Shown: positions 48,080 to 60,038, counted from the stretch's first letter. The stretch is 64,000 nt of DNA from Delphinapterus leucas (GCF_002288925.2 NW_022098031.1:10693251-10757250); one strand, 5' to 3'. Translations and numbers: made by a program. Notes: generated by a model from the letters alone, not told the origin.

Positions 48080-48270
48080 GAGTAGCTCCCGCAGTCCTTA
48101 TTATCCTGTGAGACAGGCATTATTGCATCTATTTAACAGATGAATAAACACATAAGCAGTGAAGTTTAGTAACTGACCCCAAGTCCCAGAGCTTTGCACC
48201 AGCAGAGCTGGTATTTGCACTTCATCTATCTAGTTCTAAAGCCTATGCACCTCACTGTACTGAGTTCTGC
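48080..48270 (-). repeat. MIR element, opposite orientation to the preceding one
   Basis: 'tgagacaggcattattgcat', 'cagatgaataaacacataag' and 'agtaactgaccccaagtccc' are the complement of the MIR core. With 47875-48070 it forms an inverted pair. Confidence 0.7.
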
Positions 48271-48507
48271 CTCTGCATATAGATTGTAAATCATTATAGT
48301 ACATTTTCTATATGATTTTTGACTTTTAGGATAAATTAATAAACTTGAATTTATCAGGTATTCCAACAACCAACTAATTCCAGCAACAGGAATATTTGTG
48401 GCCATTCTAAACTTTTATGAGAAAGAAATAGATGATAAAAAAATCAGTTGATAGGGAAATTTAGCTGAAGAAGATGGAGGAGAAAAGAAAGGAAGAGGAA
48501 GAGGAGG

Positions 48508-48510
<3 letters not shown>

Positions 48511-48539
<29 letters not shown>
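48511..48539. repeat. (CA)n microsatellite after a purine tract
   Basis: An A/G-rich run at 48470-48510 leads straight into about 14 CA units. Confidence 0.97.
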
Positions 48540-48540
<1 letters not shown>

Positions 48541-48634
48541 AAGCATGAATTCCAAAGTGCATTTCAAATTTGGGACAGATTCAAACCAATCTCTTGCCCC
48601 ATTTACATTATGCAAAATTATTTTGAAGGCATCA

Positions 48635-48870
48635 CAATGTGGCTTGAAGAACACAGACTTTGGAACCATATAGAATCCAGTTATTTGAAATCCAGCTCTG
48701 CTGACTTTGGGAGCTTCAGCCTCTGTTTTCTTATCTCTAAAATCAGGGCAATAGTATATGCTTCATAGGTTTGTTAAGAAGATTAAATGAGACCAGGTTT
48801 GTGAAATGCCTGGGATGGTGCCTAGGACAGATATGATGCCCAGTGAATGTCAGGCTATCATAGCATACAT
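48635..48870 (+). repeat. MIR element
   Basis: 'gaacacagactttggaacca', 'ttcttatctctaaaatcagg', 'gattaaatgagaccaggttt' and 'aatgcctgggatggtgccta' are MIR landmarks. Confidence 0.8.
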
Positions 48871-48959
48871 AGCTTTTATAATAATTTTTTGAGATTGTAT
48901 AAGGTTCTCAAAAGTCTCCTTAATAATGCTAAAGGATGTTCAATATTAGCATGATCACA

Positions 48960-49125
48960 ACACTGTGGAATTTTAGAGATGGATTGTAAATTAGAGAGTT
49001 TTATAGTTCAATTACTTCATTTTATGTTTGAGGAAATTGAGACCCAAAGAGACTAAGGGAACTGCCCCAAATCACATAGCTAATTATAACCAGAGTTGGG
49101 ACTAGAACCTGGCCTCTTAATTAAT
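48960..49125 (-). repeat. MIR-like fragment
   Basis: 'gaggaaattgagacccaaag' and 'aactgccccaaatcacatag' are the complement of the MIR core, followed by 'gggactagaacctggcctct'. Confidence 0.6.
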
Positions 49126-50654
49126 GGTTCCCCTAATATTTTTAAAGTTTTGAGTGAATGATCATACCATTTGAGCAATAGATTATGAAATATGATTATC
49201 TGTGAGCAGAGTTTAGGATTTCAAAGAACAATTTTAATAAAGTTAGACATATATTTAATGATAGCCATAATTATTATTGTGCTGCATGATAACACGGCAT
49301 AAATGGTAAGTAGTTCATATTAAAGTGTCATAATTATTTTGTACAACCAAGCCCAGAGAGGGGAAAATAAAATGAAGAAGAGCAGGAAACTGCTCGGAGT
49401 GCCTCTTTGCAAGCTTGTGAATCTGGGGCTTTGGTAGCTGTGGTTTTCTGACAAAAGGTAGCGGGACTGAGAGGTGGTTTTGGAGGAAGGGACAGGAAGT
49501 TCTCTTGAACTCTTCTTCTCTTGGGAGCAGGGACAGGCACTCACCTCCTTCTGTATTGATGGAGGAATCAGCCAGTATTCTCCTCTTCTTTCTCCATCAG
49601 CTTCTTGCTGGGATCTGGAAGTTTCAGCTACCAGAACCCAGTCCTTAGTCAGCAATGCCAGAGTCAACACCTAGCGTGGAGTGATGGACTAGCTTTGCTT
49701 TTAGCAAAACTATCACCTGTTTTCTAGTATCACTGTGTCTGGACTCTCAACACTTCGTAGTCATTGCCCTGATACACTGAGGTATCTTATTGGAGACAAA
49801 AATGCCTCCTCACATGATTGTTATGAGAAACAGAGGTACTTTATGAAAGATACCTGGATGGAGCAGAAACTTAGTTAATGGTGACTGAGATCATTATTTA
49901 AATGGGCACAGTTCTTTTGGTCAGTATGAGATAGATAGCCCAGAGTTCCTGAGGTGGGCATGGAAACTAGGACACTTCTCATGACCTTGTTATAGTTGAT
50001 CGGTGATTTATGGATTGTGTCTAGGGTAATCTCTGTCCCCAGGAAATGTAGCTAACTTCAAGATCTTATTTCTAAGGCATTCTGGATAATGGGATTTTAT
50101 GGAAAAAATTTTTCACCGCTAACAAATTAATAAATCATTGGACTGTTGAGCCTTTTCTTAATGAACCCAGCTTGAGCACAGAAATAGCTGGTCTTTTCAG
50201 AGCTGGCCTAGTGGTTGTAGGGACCAAAGGCAGTGTGACTGTCTCACGTATGTTTAGTTCCTTGCCAGTAGGATATCATTGAGAGAGACATATTATTAGT
50301 ATTGCATGGTCCTATTGCCTGAACCCAAAGACAATGGCACTGGGTCTGTGGCCATGGCTGTATGTAGCCATGGAATTGTTGATTTGGAATCGATCTCTAA
50401 AATATGCCCAAAGAAAGACGGTGGGTCCCAGCCCTCATCTTCTTTGAGGAAAGGCAGGAAAGGAGTTCCTCAGAGCAACAGCATATTAAGGAGGGGCTCC
50501 TCACCCTGGTGGGTGTTCCAGGATAACATCATATATACTGATATGAATATTGATATCCAAAACAATACAGATGCCCTTACTAATACCAATATTCTTTTAA
50601 TGCTGATGCCAAACACCAATTCCAATATTATTAAACGCCAATACTAATGCTCCT
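49126..50654. other. Non-coding, no feature recognised
   Basis: Open frames at 49320-49670 (minus) and 50306-50647 (plus) are the longest not explained by SINEs in this part. Neither shows a domain or convincing exon boundaries. The second ends in an Asn/Thr-rich stretch made by an imperfect 'ataccaatatt' repeat at 50560-50650. Confidence 0.45.
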
Positions 50655-51240
50655 ACTATTTCTGATACAAACTATCATTTCCTGAGCATTAATATATGCC
50701 AGACACTATGCCAAGAACTTTGGAGGTAATATCACATTTAATCCCCACAAGACTTTTTTTTTTTTGCGGTACATGGGCCTCTCACTGTTGTGGCCTCTCC
50801 CATTGTGGAGCACAGGCTCCGGACACGCAGGCTCAGTGGCCATGGCTCACGGGCCCAGCCACTCCGCGGCATGTGGGATCTTCCCAGACCAGAGCACGAA
50901 CCCGTGTCCCCTGCATCGGCAGGCGGACTCTCAACCACTGCGCCACCAGGGAAGCCCGTCACAAGACTTTTTTGATGATAAAATATATAGTGCTTGGAAT
51001 ACGCCAGATGTGGTTCTAGGCGTTTTACAGTTATTTACTTACTTAATTCTCCTAACAACTCTAAGAGACAGGTACAATTGTTATCAGGAAACTGAGGATC
51101 AGAATGGCTAAGAAACTTGTCCAAGCTCACACAGTTAAGTTAAATATGTGGCAGAGGAAAGATTTACATTAGGTTTCTCTGACTCTAAATCTGTCAGATT
51201 TAGTATTGTGTAGTGCATTTCTGTGTTTAGAATTGCCAGG
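50655..51240 (-). repeat. MIR element split by a CHR SINE
   Basis: 'tttcctgagcattaatatat' and 'cacatttaatccccacaaga' lie left of the SINE. 'gtgcttggaatacgccagat', 'ctaacaactctaagagacag' and 'gtccaagctcacacagttaa' lie right of it. All are complements of MIR, though the partly repeated start suggests two overlapping MIRs. Confidence 0.75.
50760..50959 (-). mobile_element. CHR SINE, short cetacean form
   Basis: Exact 14-bp target duplication, cacaagactttttt, at 50746-50759 and 50960-50973. The complement B box is ggttcgtgctc. Confidence 0.95.
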
Positions 51241-51510
51241 ACACATTTATATATTTTCTGTATGATTTCTGTATCTATTAATGAAATTTCTGATAAATTA
51301 TCTCAACAGAATACATCTTTTTGTTAAAAGATCATTTTATCCTCAAGTTTTGCTCCACTTAAAAATATCTTTTAAAAAAGAAATATTTTCTCTTGGTTTT
51401 TCTTAATTTCACTGAACTTAGTGAAGTTTAGGCTTCCAAAATTATGCTAAGGCTGGGTTACTGTCCATTTTTATAAATAACACTGAGGCTGTCTTTTCAG
51501 ATCTCCTGTA
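51241..51510. other. Non-coding, no feature recognised
   Basis: AT-rich spacer between two SINEs. Confidence 0.4.
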
Positions 51511-51725
51511 CTTATTTTCATTTTTATTTTTTTGCGGTATGCAGGCCTCTCACTGTTGTGGCCCCTCCCGTTGCGGAGCACAGGCTCCGGACATGCAGGC
51601 CCAGCGGCCATGGCTCAAGGGCCCAGCCGCTCTGCGGCATGTGGGATCCTCCCGGACCGGGGCACGAACCCGTGTCCCCTGCATCGGCAGGCGGACTCTC
51701 AACCACTGCGCCACCAGGGAAGCCC
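51511..51725 (-). mobile_element. CHR SINE, short cetacean form, little diverged
   Basis: Exact 13-bp duplication, cagatctcctgta, at 51498-51510 and 51726-51738. It differs only slightly from the copies at 34465 and 60039. Confidence 0.95.
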
Positions 51726-51738
51726 CAGATCTCCTGTA

Positions 51739-52839
51739 TTTTTGAAAAAATTTCAAACATATTCTTTGTGATGAGAACTTGATCATCTCTTACTTGGGTA
51801 TGTCTCCTTAATAGTAGACAAAGACACCAGAAATATTTTCTTCAACTGTTCTTGTCAAGCACCACTTTATTGTGGAAATTTCTTTCACTAAATTGGAGTT
51901 TGGGGAGTAGAGCTTAATGTTTATGGGGAATTTTTGAAAGAATTTGATTTTTATTATTTTTCTTAGTTTCATATTTGACTTTAATGTTCAGAAGGATGCA
52001 CCAAATAAGGCCTTTGAGACTGAGGTCTCTTATCTGCAGATAAACCAAAACATAATCCGTCCAGAGAAAATGTATAGCCATTTTCCTGGATCTCAATGAG
52101 CCACTAAAGAGATCCTCAAGGGGCTGGCTGGTAGTTCACTTTTCCTTTAATCCATGCACTGGCCTATAACTGCAATCTGATGTCATTTGTCATTTGCAGT
52201 GGAATTAACATTTTACAACACAGGCCTCTCTGGATGACAGTGACTGGAATCAGACATCCATACATTACGGCTTTCACAAGGTTCTTGAACTGTGAAAGGT
52301 AATAAAATCCAGGACCAATCCTGTCAGGCATCAATCGTCTCACAATCGAGAACTCCTATGTGGTCTCTGATGGAATGCAGAAATCACGAGGATTCTTTCA
52401 TGATCTAAAGTAGGGTTCTTAACCTGGGAGACTCCCAAGGCAACTGTGTTAGTATTAAGTGGTCCATGGACCTGACTGGAAAAAAATCCATATATTTATT
52501 TTCACTCATCTCTAGCTGAAACTTAGAATTTCCTTTCCTTGTGAAGGTAGGCTACAAACCACAATAGTATTACCTATTGATAATACCTGTGATTCTGTCT
52601 TCAATAGAAATCATAGGTATTTTCCCTTTATATTACAGTTGTTACCAATGTCACAAAATATCATTTATCCTCCTCTCTACTTTAAGTCATCGTAATTATT
52701 TGACATTATTGTACATCTTAAAATTTAGTGCTTTAATAAAGAAGCACATATATTACAATATCAAATTCAAAAAATATGTTGATAACTGTACTTCGATATT
52801 ATTGGCTTGCAATCCTATTACTTTAATTTCATAGATTTG
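51739..52839. other. Non-coding, no feature recognised
   Basis: No gene or named repeat found. Confidence 0.4.
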
Positions 52840-53475
52840 AAAACATTTTTCTAAAAGGGCTCTACCAGATAAAAGGGAGCCCTCGTACATGTAGGAATGC
52901 AAACTGGTGCTACCACTAGGGAAAACAGAATGGAGGTTCCTTAAAAAATTAAAAATAGAACTACCATATAATCCAGCAATTCTACTCCTGGGTACATATC
53001 TAGAAAAGTCAAAAACTCTAATTAGAAAAGATACATACACCCCAATGTTCATAGCATCACTATTTACAATAGCCGAAACATGGAAGCAACCTAAGTGTCC
53101 ATCAACAGACGATTGGCTTAAGATGTTGTGTATATATACAATGGAATATTACTCAGCCATAAAAAATAATGGAATATTGCTATTTGCAGCAACATGGATG
53201 GACCTAGAGAATATTACGCTTAGTGAAATAAGTCAGAGAAAGACAAATACCATATGATATCACTTATATGTGGAATCTAAAAAATAGTACAAATGAATCT
53301 ATATACAAAACAGAAACAGACTCCCAGACATAGAAACAAACATGGTTATTGAAGAGGAGAGGGAGGGTGGGGAGGGACAAATTAGGAGTATGGGATTAAC
53401 AGATACAAACTAGTATATATAAAATAGAAAAGCAGCAAAGATTTACTGTATAGCACAGGGAATTATACCTGAGGG
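52840..53475 (+). mobile_element. LINE-1 ORF2 C-terminus and 3' UTR
   Basis: The open frame at 52907-53257 contains the L1 ORF2 C-terminal landmarks LLLGTYLEKSK, FIASLFTIAETWKQPKCPS and MEYYSAIKNN. The 3' UTR follows with 'catatgatatcacttatatg' and 'gtatagcacagggaattata'. The copy lacks the rest of ORF2 and its poly-A end and is inactive. Confidence 0.92.
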
Positions 53476-54499
53476 CACTCTGGTCAAATGTAGCCTCTAA
53501 GCCAAACTCTCTGTGTGGTGTCCAGAACATCTTATGAAAGAGGAAGACAGCCTCATTAACCTTTCCAGCTTTCAGCAAGGATGTTTGACCTTCAGTCTAA
53601 GAGATCTGAGTCAGAACTCTTGAACATAAAGAAGAACAGCCAGCCCATGGCCAGGGATGTGAGCAGGTCCCAGGGGTCAATAGCCAAGGTGCTTCTATCC
53701 ACAATATACCAGGCATGAATCCAGGTGGATTGTGGATTTCTGTATAAGTCCTCCTATACCAAGACTGAGGGGAATACATAACATGTATAATATGCTGACT
53801 CAATTTAAGTCCTTATTCTTAAAGATGCATACAGCTTTTACTCTTCCAAATTTCATATGGATCTAACAACATATCCAGAGGTTGACTCTGAACTTGGGAC
53901 AGCTATTATCTTGAGACAATCACCCCCTTCTCTGATTACTCATTGGTGACAGCATTTATTTTAAAAAAACATAACCTTAAAATAGAAATGATTTAGGAAA
54001 AGTATGTGTATCAGTTAGGATTAAGATCTGCTGCATATAATTGGAAACCCCAAATCACAGTAGCTTAAACAAAATAGATATTTATTTTCTCTTGTGTAAA
54101 AAAAAGTTCAGAGGTAAGAAGTCTAGGAGTAGCACACCTCTGTAAAGTCACTGTCCCAGGCTCCCCCTGTCTTTTTGCTACTCCATTGTTAGCAAGTGAT
54201 GTCTAGTCTTATGATTCAATATGGCTAATTGAGTTCTTGCCATAACATCTGCATTCAAGTAGCAGGAAGGGTTTGAGAAGAAAGACGTTCAATTTGGGAC
54301 ATCTTGGATTGAGGTGCCAGAAGACATCCAAAGGAAAGTGCCAGGGAAATGGTTAGAAATGCTGGCTCAGAGCTCAGAGGAAGTGCCTGGTGAGAGGTAC
54401 AGGACCAGGAGCTCACTGTGTGTAAAATGATGGGCACCCAGACCAGAGGTGTGTGAGATGGCCCTGATCTAGCGAATACCATTAAGACAGGGCCAAGGA
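53476..54499. other. Non-coding; possible old repeat at 54005-54260
   Basis: 'cagtagcttaaacaaaatag' and neighbouring text resembles the common 'gtggcttaaaac' class of old mammalian repeats, but I cannot assign it. Nothing coding was recognised. Confidence 0.4.
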
Positions 54500-54799
54500 C
54501 TTCCCTGGTGGCACAGTGGTTGAGAATCTGCCTGCCAATGCAGGGGACACGGGTTCGAGCCCTGGTCTGGGAAGATCCCACACGCCGTGGAGCAACTAGG
54601 CCCGTGAGCCACAACTGCTGAGCCTGCGCGTCTGGAGCTTGTGCTCCGCAACAAGAGAGGCCACGACAGTGAGAGGCCCGCGTACCGTGACGAAGAGTGG
54701 CCCCTGCTTGCCGCAACTAGAGAAAGCCCACGCACAGAAACGAACACCCAACACACATCCAAAAATAAATAAATAAAATAATTAAAAAAAAAAAAAAGA
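54500..54799 (+). mobile_element. CHR SINE, long-to-short intermediate
   Basis: Has the short-form words 'tgagcctgcgcgtctggagc' and 'gagaggcccgcgtaccgtga' together with the long-form end 'agagtggcccctgcttgccg'. The B box is intact (ggttcgagccc). The duplication agggccaagga lies at 54489-54499 and 54800-54810. Confidence 0.94.
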
Positions 54800-54810
54800 G
54801 AGGGCCAAGG

Positions 54811-55231
54811 AGAGAAACTTGGAAACATTAACAAAACAAAGTTTTTTTCAAACAGAAAGATAAGAGAGTTCTTCTCTCAGCTAACTTGGCTTCTTTCTAG
54901 CAGCCTTCTCAGTAAGTAAGCTATTCAACACTTCTGCTTATATTTCATTGACCAGAACTTAGTCACACTGCCCCACCCAGGTTTAAGGGAGACTGGGAAA
55001 TGTAATCTCATAATTAGGTGTCTTGTTGCCTCCAATTAAACTGGAGTTTTACTTCTAAAGAAGAAAAGAGAATGGATACTAGGTGGCAGCTATGGTTCCT
55101 ATGACAGTATATACATGAGGACTTGGGTATATACATGCTTCAGAGAAGTACTCGAGAAAGAGCATCGGACTAGCAGACAAATGCCCTGGGTCCTATCCCT
55201 GCCTCCACCTTAAACAAATTACTGACCTTTC
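54811..55231. other. Non-coding, no feature recognised
   Basis: Nothing recognised. Confidence 0.4.
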
Positions 55232-55411
55232 TTGTGGCCTCTCCCGTTGCGGAGCACAAGCTCCGGACCCACAGGCCCAGCGGCCATGGCTCGCCATGGC
55301 TCACGAGCCCAGCTGCTCCGCAGCATGTGGGATCTTCCCGGACCGGGGCACGAACCCATGTCCCCTGCATCAGCAGGCGGACTCTCAACCACTGCACCAC
55401 CAGGGAAGCCC
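55232..55411 (-). mobile_element. CHR SINE, short form, tail lost
   Basis: The complement of the head is complete (ends accagggaagcc at 55411). The tail side begins abruptly at 'tgtggcctctcccgttgcgg', without the 'gcggtacgcgggcctctcac' part or any T-run. A small internal duplication (gccatggctc twice, 55282-55302) is present. No target duplication was found. Confidence 0.9.
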
Positions 55412-56505
55412 TAGTTCTTTCATTTTTAATGTGGATGTGACCATTCTTTTCCTGGTGCTTTCCATTTGTTGTGAACCTTAACTGTGAAAGTGCTTTTACA
55501 GCTAACTATAAAAGCATTGCATAAATGCAAGGTATGTTGTGTCTGCAGGATGCCTGAAGCTGTAATCAGAGAACAGTAGGTTCAGCAGATCTCCCAGTAA
55601 ACCAGTCACACCTGAAACCCTGAGCCAAGAAACAATCCCATCTCTATATTGACCTGTCAACTTCTGATAATGCATTTTCTGAGTCCAGGTAGAAATTAAA
55701 CTATTGTGTCATCAAACCATTACATGATGCCAGCTACATGTCCTATAATTGTGATATGGATAAAGAAAGTGATTTTCAAAGATAGTATCATGTCTGATAA
55801 ACAATGCCTTAAATGCAAGTCTTGGTCACTATTGAGAGGACAGAATCAACTCTAACAAGCAGAAGCAGAATGGAAGGTATTGCAGGATTTTAAATGGCTT
55901 ACAGAATCACTGGGGAGAGGGAGCTGAAGAAATAGCCCCTAGGCTGAGCTTCAATGGACAACTACCAAAGCCCCCAGAGAATTGCACTGCTGCTCCTGCC
56001 ATGATCAAGAAACCATCTGTTAAACCATGAGTCTTGCTTGAGGTCCTAGCTCCAGGGTCACACAGCTGCAGCCTATATCAGATCCAGCCTGATCCACACT
56101 AAATGGTGCCCCGTGCTCTTTCTCCCCTCACTTAATTCCAAAATCAGTTCCTGCATGATTGGATCTGATTGGTAGATGCTCAATCAATCCAGAACCCTAA
56201 CTTCAAGAATCTAAGAAATAGAGCTTTTGCCTTTACAACCTATGCTAGAAGCATGTTGGAATATATGCTATATGGCCAATTGTCAATTCAGTGTCTGTCA
56301 GAATGAATTTTATGGGTACCTGTGAAATGGAAATTGCTATGTGAGGTCCCAAAACACTGGCTACATGTCTTAGAAATGAAATGATCTCAATGCAACATAA
56401 TAGAATGAGGGCAGAGGAAATTCATTTTACTCAAATATGGATTGAATGAAGAGGAAGAAAACATAGGAAACATTCATGTACATATATCTGTAGCAAATTA
56501 TTCTT
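55412..56505. other. Non-coding, no feature recognised
   Basis: AT-rich to mixed sequence, with no exon or repeat named. Confidence 0.4.
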
Positions 56506-56713
56506 TTTTTTTTTTTTTTTTTGTGGTACGTGGGCCTCTCACTGTTGTGGCCTCTCCCGTTGTGGAGCACAGGCTCCGGACGCGTAGGCTCAGCGGCCAT
56601 GGCTCACGGGACTAGTCGCTCCGCGGCATGTGGGATCCTCCCGGACCGGGGCACAAACCCGTGTCCCCTGCATCGGCAGGCGGACTCTCAACCACTGCGC
56701 CACCAGGGAAGCC
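56506..56713 (-). mobile_element. CHR SINE, short cetacean form
   Basis: An 18-bp target duplication with one mismatch lies at 56488-56505 and 56714-56731 (ctgtagcaaattattctt and ctgtagcaagttattctt). Confidence 0.95.
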
Positions 56714-56731
56714 CTGTAGCAAGTTATTCTT

Positions 56732-57359
56732 AAGTTAAAACATTTGCACCAGCATTAAACACAAGTTAGGCAAGTAGATGGTTCATTAAGGATAATATTT
56801 GCTCGTAAGTATAAATTTCTCCTTACTTTCATTGATTAGGACCAGAACAACTTACTCATTGTAAGGTATTTACACATATGACGAAACCACAATAATTCAA
56901 GTTCAACACGTGCATGGAGATGATCTAATGAAATTTTATTGACTAGGAGAGGTCCCAATAATTATCTTTCGCTTGAACAGCTTAGCTAATACAACAATGG
57001 GCTAGAGTCATAGAAAAATGGCCACAGTTCTTAATGATTCTAAAAATATTGTGGGAGAAAAAAATGTATTCATTAGAGTGAGAAGATATTTTTGTTGTAG
57101 TAGGTCAGAGCAGCTTCCGAGAAGGGCAGGTTCTCCATTTGATAGTGCAGAATTTCCCCTGTAATAAAGCCATGACCTACCACTGAACGGTATATGGGAG
57201 AAGCAGACAAAGATGGCCAGCAGATGGAAGAATTAGATGGACATTTCTAAAGATTGCTTAGGCAGGGCTGCTGGAGAAGGTGAGAGAAAAGGGAAGACTG
57301 GGCAATGGGGCAGTGAGAAGATCCTTCTTTCTAAAACCTGTTTTGTTTTTCCCTAAGAA
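56732..57359. other. Non-coding, no feature recognised
   Basis: Nothing recognised. Confidence 0.4.
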
Positions 57360-58760
57360 AATGGTTCTCAACCTCTTTAGTCTCAGGGTCCTTTTAAATT
57401 CTTAAAAACTGTAGAGGCCTCCAAAGTTTTTGTCTTTGTAAGTTATATCTATCAATATTTACCATATTCAAAATTAAAACTGAGAAATTTTCAACTATTT
57501 AAAAGAACAATCATAAAACTTTTACATGTTAACATAAAGGTTAGTTGTGATCTGAACCCATAGCAATAAACATTTTGTGCTGTTACATTAAAAGTCAGTG
57601 GTTTGGGGAATTCCCTTGTGGCACAGTGGTTAAGAATCCGCCTGCCAATGCGGGGAACATGGGTTCGAGCCCTGGTTCAGGAAGATCCCACATGCCGCAG
57701 AGCAACTAAGCCCGTGCGCCACAACTACTGAGCCTGTGCTCTAGAGCCTGCGAGCCACAACTACTGAGCCCATGCGCCTAGAGCCTGTGCTCCGCAAAAA
57801 AGAGAAGCCACCACAGTGAGACGCCTGCGCACCACAACAGAGGAGCCCTCACTCTCCGCAACTAGAGAAAGCCTGTGCAGCATCGAAGACCCAACGCAGC
57901 CGAAAAAAGAAAAGGTTATTGGTTTATCTCATACTTTGTATGAATCTTTTACAAATTTTGATTTTGTAACACCATTCGTTGGTCATTTGGAAAATACTGG
58001 TTCACTGAATTATGCAAATATCTCAAAGATTGACACAATATATCATACAATATCAAAAAAATTACATTTGTTAATGTCACCATTGATGTCATCAGGAAAG
58101 TCTTTAAGCATGGGGAAGCTGTCAAGCTTAATGTGGTGGACATAAATTTTCCATAACTCTTATTTTCACTTTATCCTTGAATTCTATCATTGGCAACAAA
58201 TACTGTGAGGTATTTTCCTGGAAGTGACAGGTTCACTTCATTCCTTTTTTGAGAAATTGTCTGCCAAATACCCAGGTCTGAATCATGATGGTTTTTCTGT
58301 CAGTTGTTCTTTTAAATAAAAACGGTGGTCCATGAAAAAAAGTGGCTTGTACAGCCTCGCAACTCAAACAATTGTACAAATGCTTTTTCTAGAGACAAGT
58401 CATTATACTTTGGTATACAGAAGTGCTTTATGCATACTTTCCATTTCATCACACAAAATGTACCCAGAGGTCGAGGTGTAAGAAACTAATACTTTTTACT
58501 GCTTCATCAAGGACATTCTTAAGTGGAAGCAGCACCTTTTTTTCTTCTTTTTTTTTTTGCTGTGAAGGCATGGAAGTGATGAATGCCATGACTATTACTA
58601 CAGTTAATGTCACTTCCTTGATTCGCACTAAAGTGCCAGCAATTTTGTCCAATGTCATTGTAAATATCAATAGAGTGAAAAAGACAAATAATGCCTTAGT
58701 TTTGCCATGAAAATAAATCTGGTCTCATGAATTCCCTGAAATACTTCCGCAGTGGTATTT
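57360..58760 (-). mobile_element. Long hAT-type DNA transposon fossil, copy 2
   Basis: It starts with atggttctcaacctctttag, a hAT-like end. It shares ordered blocks with 22290-23546: 'attaaaa...cagtggt', 'aatactggttcactgaatta'-like text, 'aaaaagtggcttgtacagcc', 'ttctagagacaagtcattat' and 'tgcttcatcaaggacattct'. This copy keeps the 5' end that copy 1 lacks and loses the last part that copy 1 keeps. Broken minus-strand frames at 57949-58143 and 58449-58670 may be transposase debris; family not determined. Confidence 0.7.
57605..57909 (+). mobile_element. CHR SINE, long form, inside hAT fossil
   Basis: Long-form copy with a diverged target duplication: 57590-57604 and 57911-57925 match at 12 of 15 positions. 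It sits at the same internal position of the hAT fossil as the SINE at 22436. Confidence 0.92.
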
Positions 58761-58984
58761 GAATTGATGGTTCCTAGGTAGTTCCCATACTGGGATCTGC
58801 AGTAATTGACATTGGCAGGGACATTTGGGTTTGCAGTGAGGAAACCATCATCTTGTGCTAGTCCCAATGCATGAAATATTGAAAGAATATTAGATTATTA
58901 TTTGTATATCATTAACCTTAATCATGAATTGTTACCTGAGAAACACTTCCAAACAAAATCCATTAGCCTGAAAAAAACTTAATT

Positions 58985-60020
58985 TTGTTTATGATTCCAA
59001 GGTTCTCTCCTTGGCCCTCTTCTAATGGTATACACTCTTTCTGGGTCATCTCATCCACACCCCTGGCTTTCATTTTGTATACAGTTGACTCCTAGTTTGG
59101 TACCTCCCACCAGGCAGCTCCTCTGAGCTCTGAATTGGCATATCCAACCATTTCCCTGGCACCTTCCCTTGGGTGTCTTCAGGGACCTCAAAGTCAAAGT
59201 ATCCTGAAGTGAACATCTTTCTTCTCAAATCTACTTTGCATTCTCTAGTTCCTCTCTTAGGTGCCCAAACCAGAAATAGAAGTAAATCTTAGGCTTGCTT
59301 TTCCCCCAGCTCCATTACTAACTGATCCTTAGATCTTGTTGACTCTATTTTCTGGCCTTTGAATCACCCTGCTAACCTGTAGCTCCACTGTGAGTCCCTG
59401 GAGAAGTAACTGCCTCTGGTATCCTAATTGATCTCTCTGCTTTAGATTTGCCCTACTACAATTCAACCCTTTTTATAGACACTAATATTTCTTTTTCCTA
59501 AAGCCAAAAAGACTGTGTAACTCCTCTGCTGAAAATCCTTCACTAGCACTTTCAGGACCAAAGGGAAACTCCTTAGCATGGCATACAGCATCCTTTAGTA
59601 TCTACTCTTGTCTCTTCTAGCCTTATTTTCCTTTATGTCCTCTGTGCTCCCAGCCACAACATTATTCTAATAGTCCCTTTGAAGTACCATACACTTTCCC
59701 ACCTTGGTGATTTTGCTCATGCAGTTCCCGCTGCATAGAAATTCTTTCCCCTTCATTTCCTTAGCTGTATTACACTTATTCTTCAGTATTTAGCTTAAGT
59801 ACTCAGCGGACACATTTTGACCCTTCAATCCATGCCCTCTAGTATATTCCCAAAACTTCTTGCACAAATCTCTAGTAGAGTACTTGCTATACTATATGGT
59901 TATCATTGACTTTCTTGACAATCTCCTCCAGGACACAATTTTTTAGTACTGAATTTGTCATGTAATGTTCACCTCTTTCCCTAGTGCCTACCATGCTGTT
60001 GGGCACATAGATGAATTTTT
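58985..60020 (+). repeat. LINE-2, long 3' portion in sense orientation
   Basis: 'tccttggccctcttctaatg', 'gggtcatctcatccacaccc', 'actcctctgctgaaaatcct', 'aactccttagcatggcatac', 'gtgattttgctcatgcagtt' and 'gttgggcacatagatgaatt' occur in the L2 order over about 1 kb. This is the longest L2 in the window. Confidence 0.82.
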
Positions 60021-60038
60021 AAAAAATTGAACTAGTTA

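Noticed and set aside
49320..49670. 116-codon minus-strand open frame as a gene
   Set aside because: No recognisable domain, no promoter or splice pattern, and overlapping open frames on both strands of similar length.
52907..53257. 116-codon plus-strand open frame
   Set aside because: It is the C-terminal piece of L1 ORF2 in a truncated copy, not a host gene.
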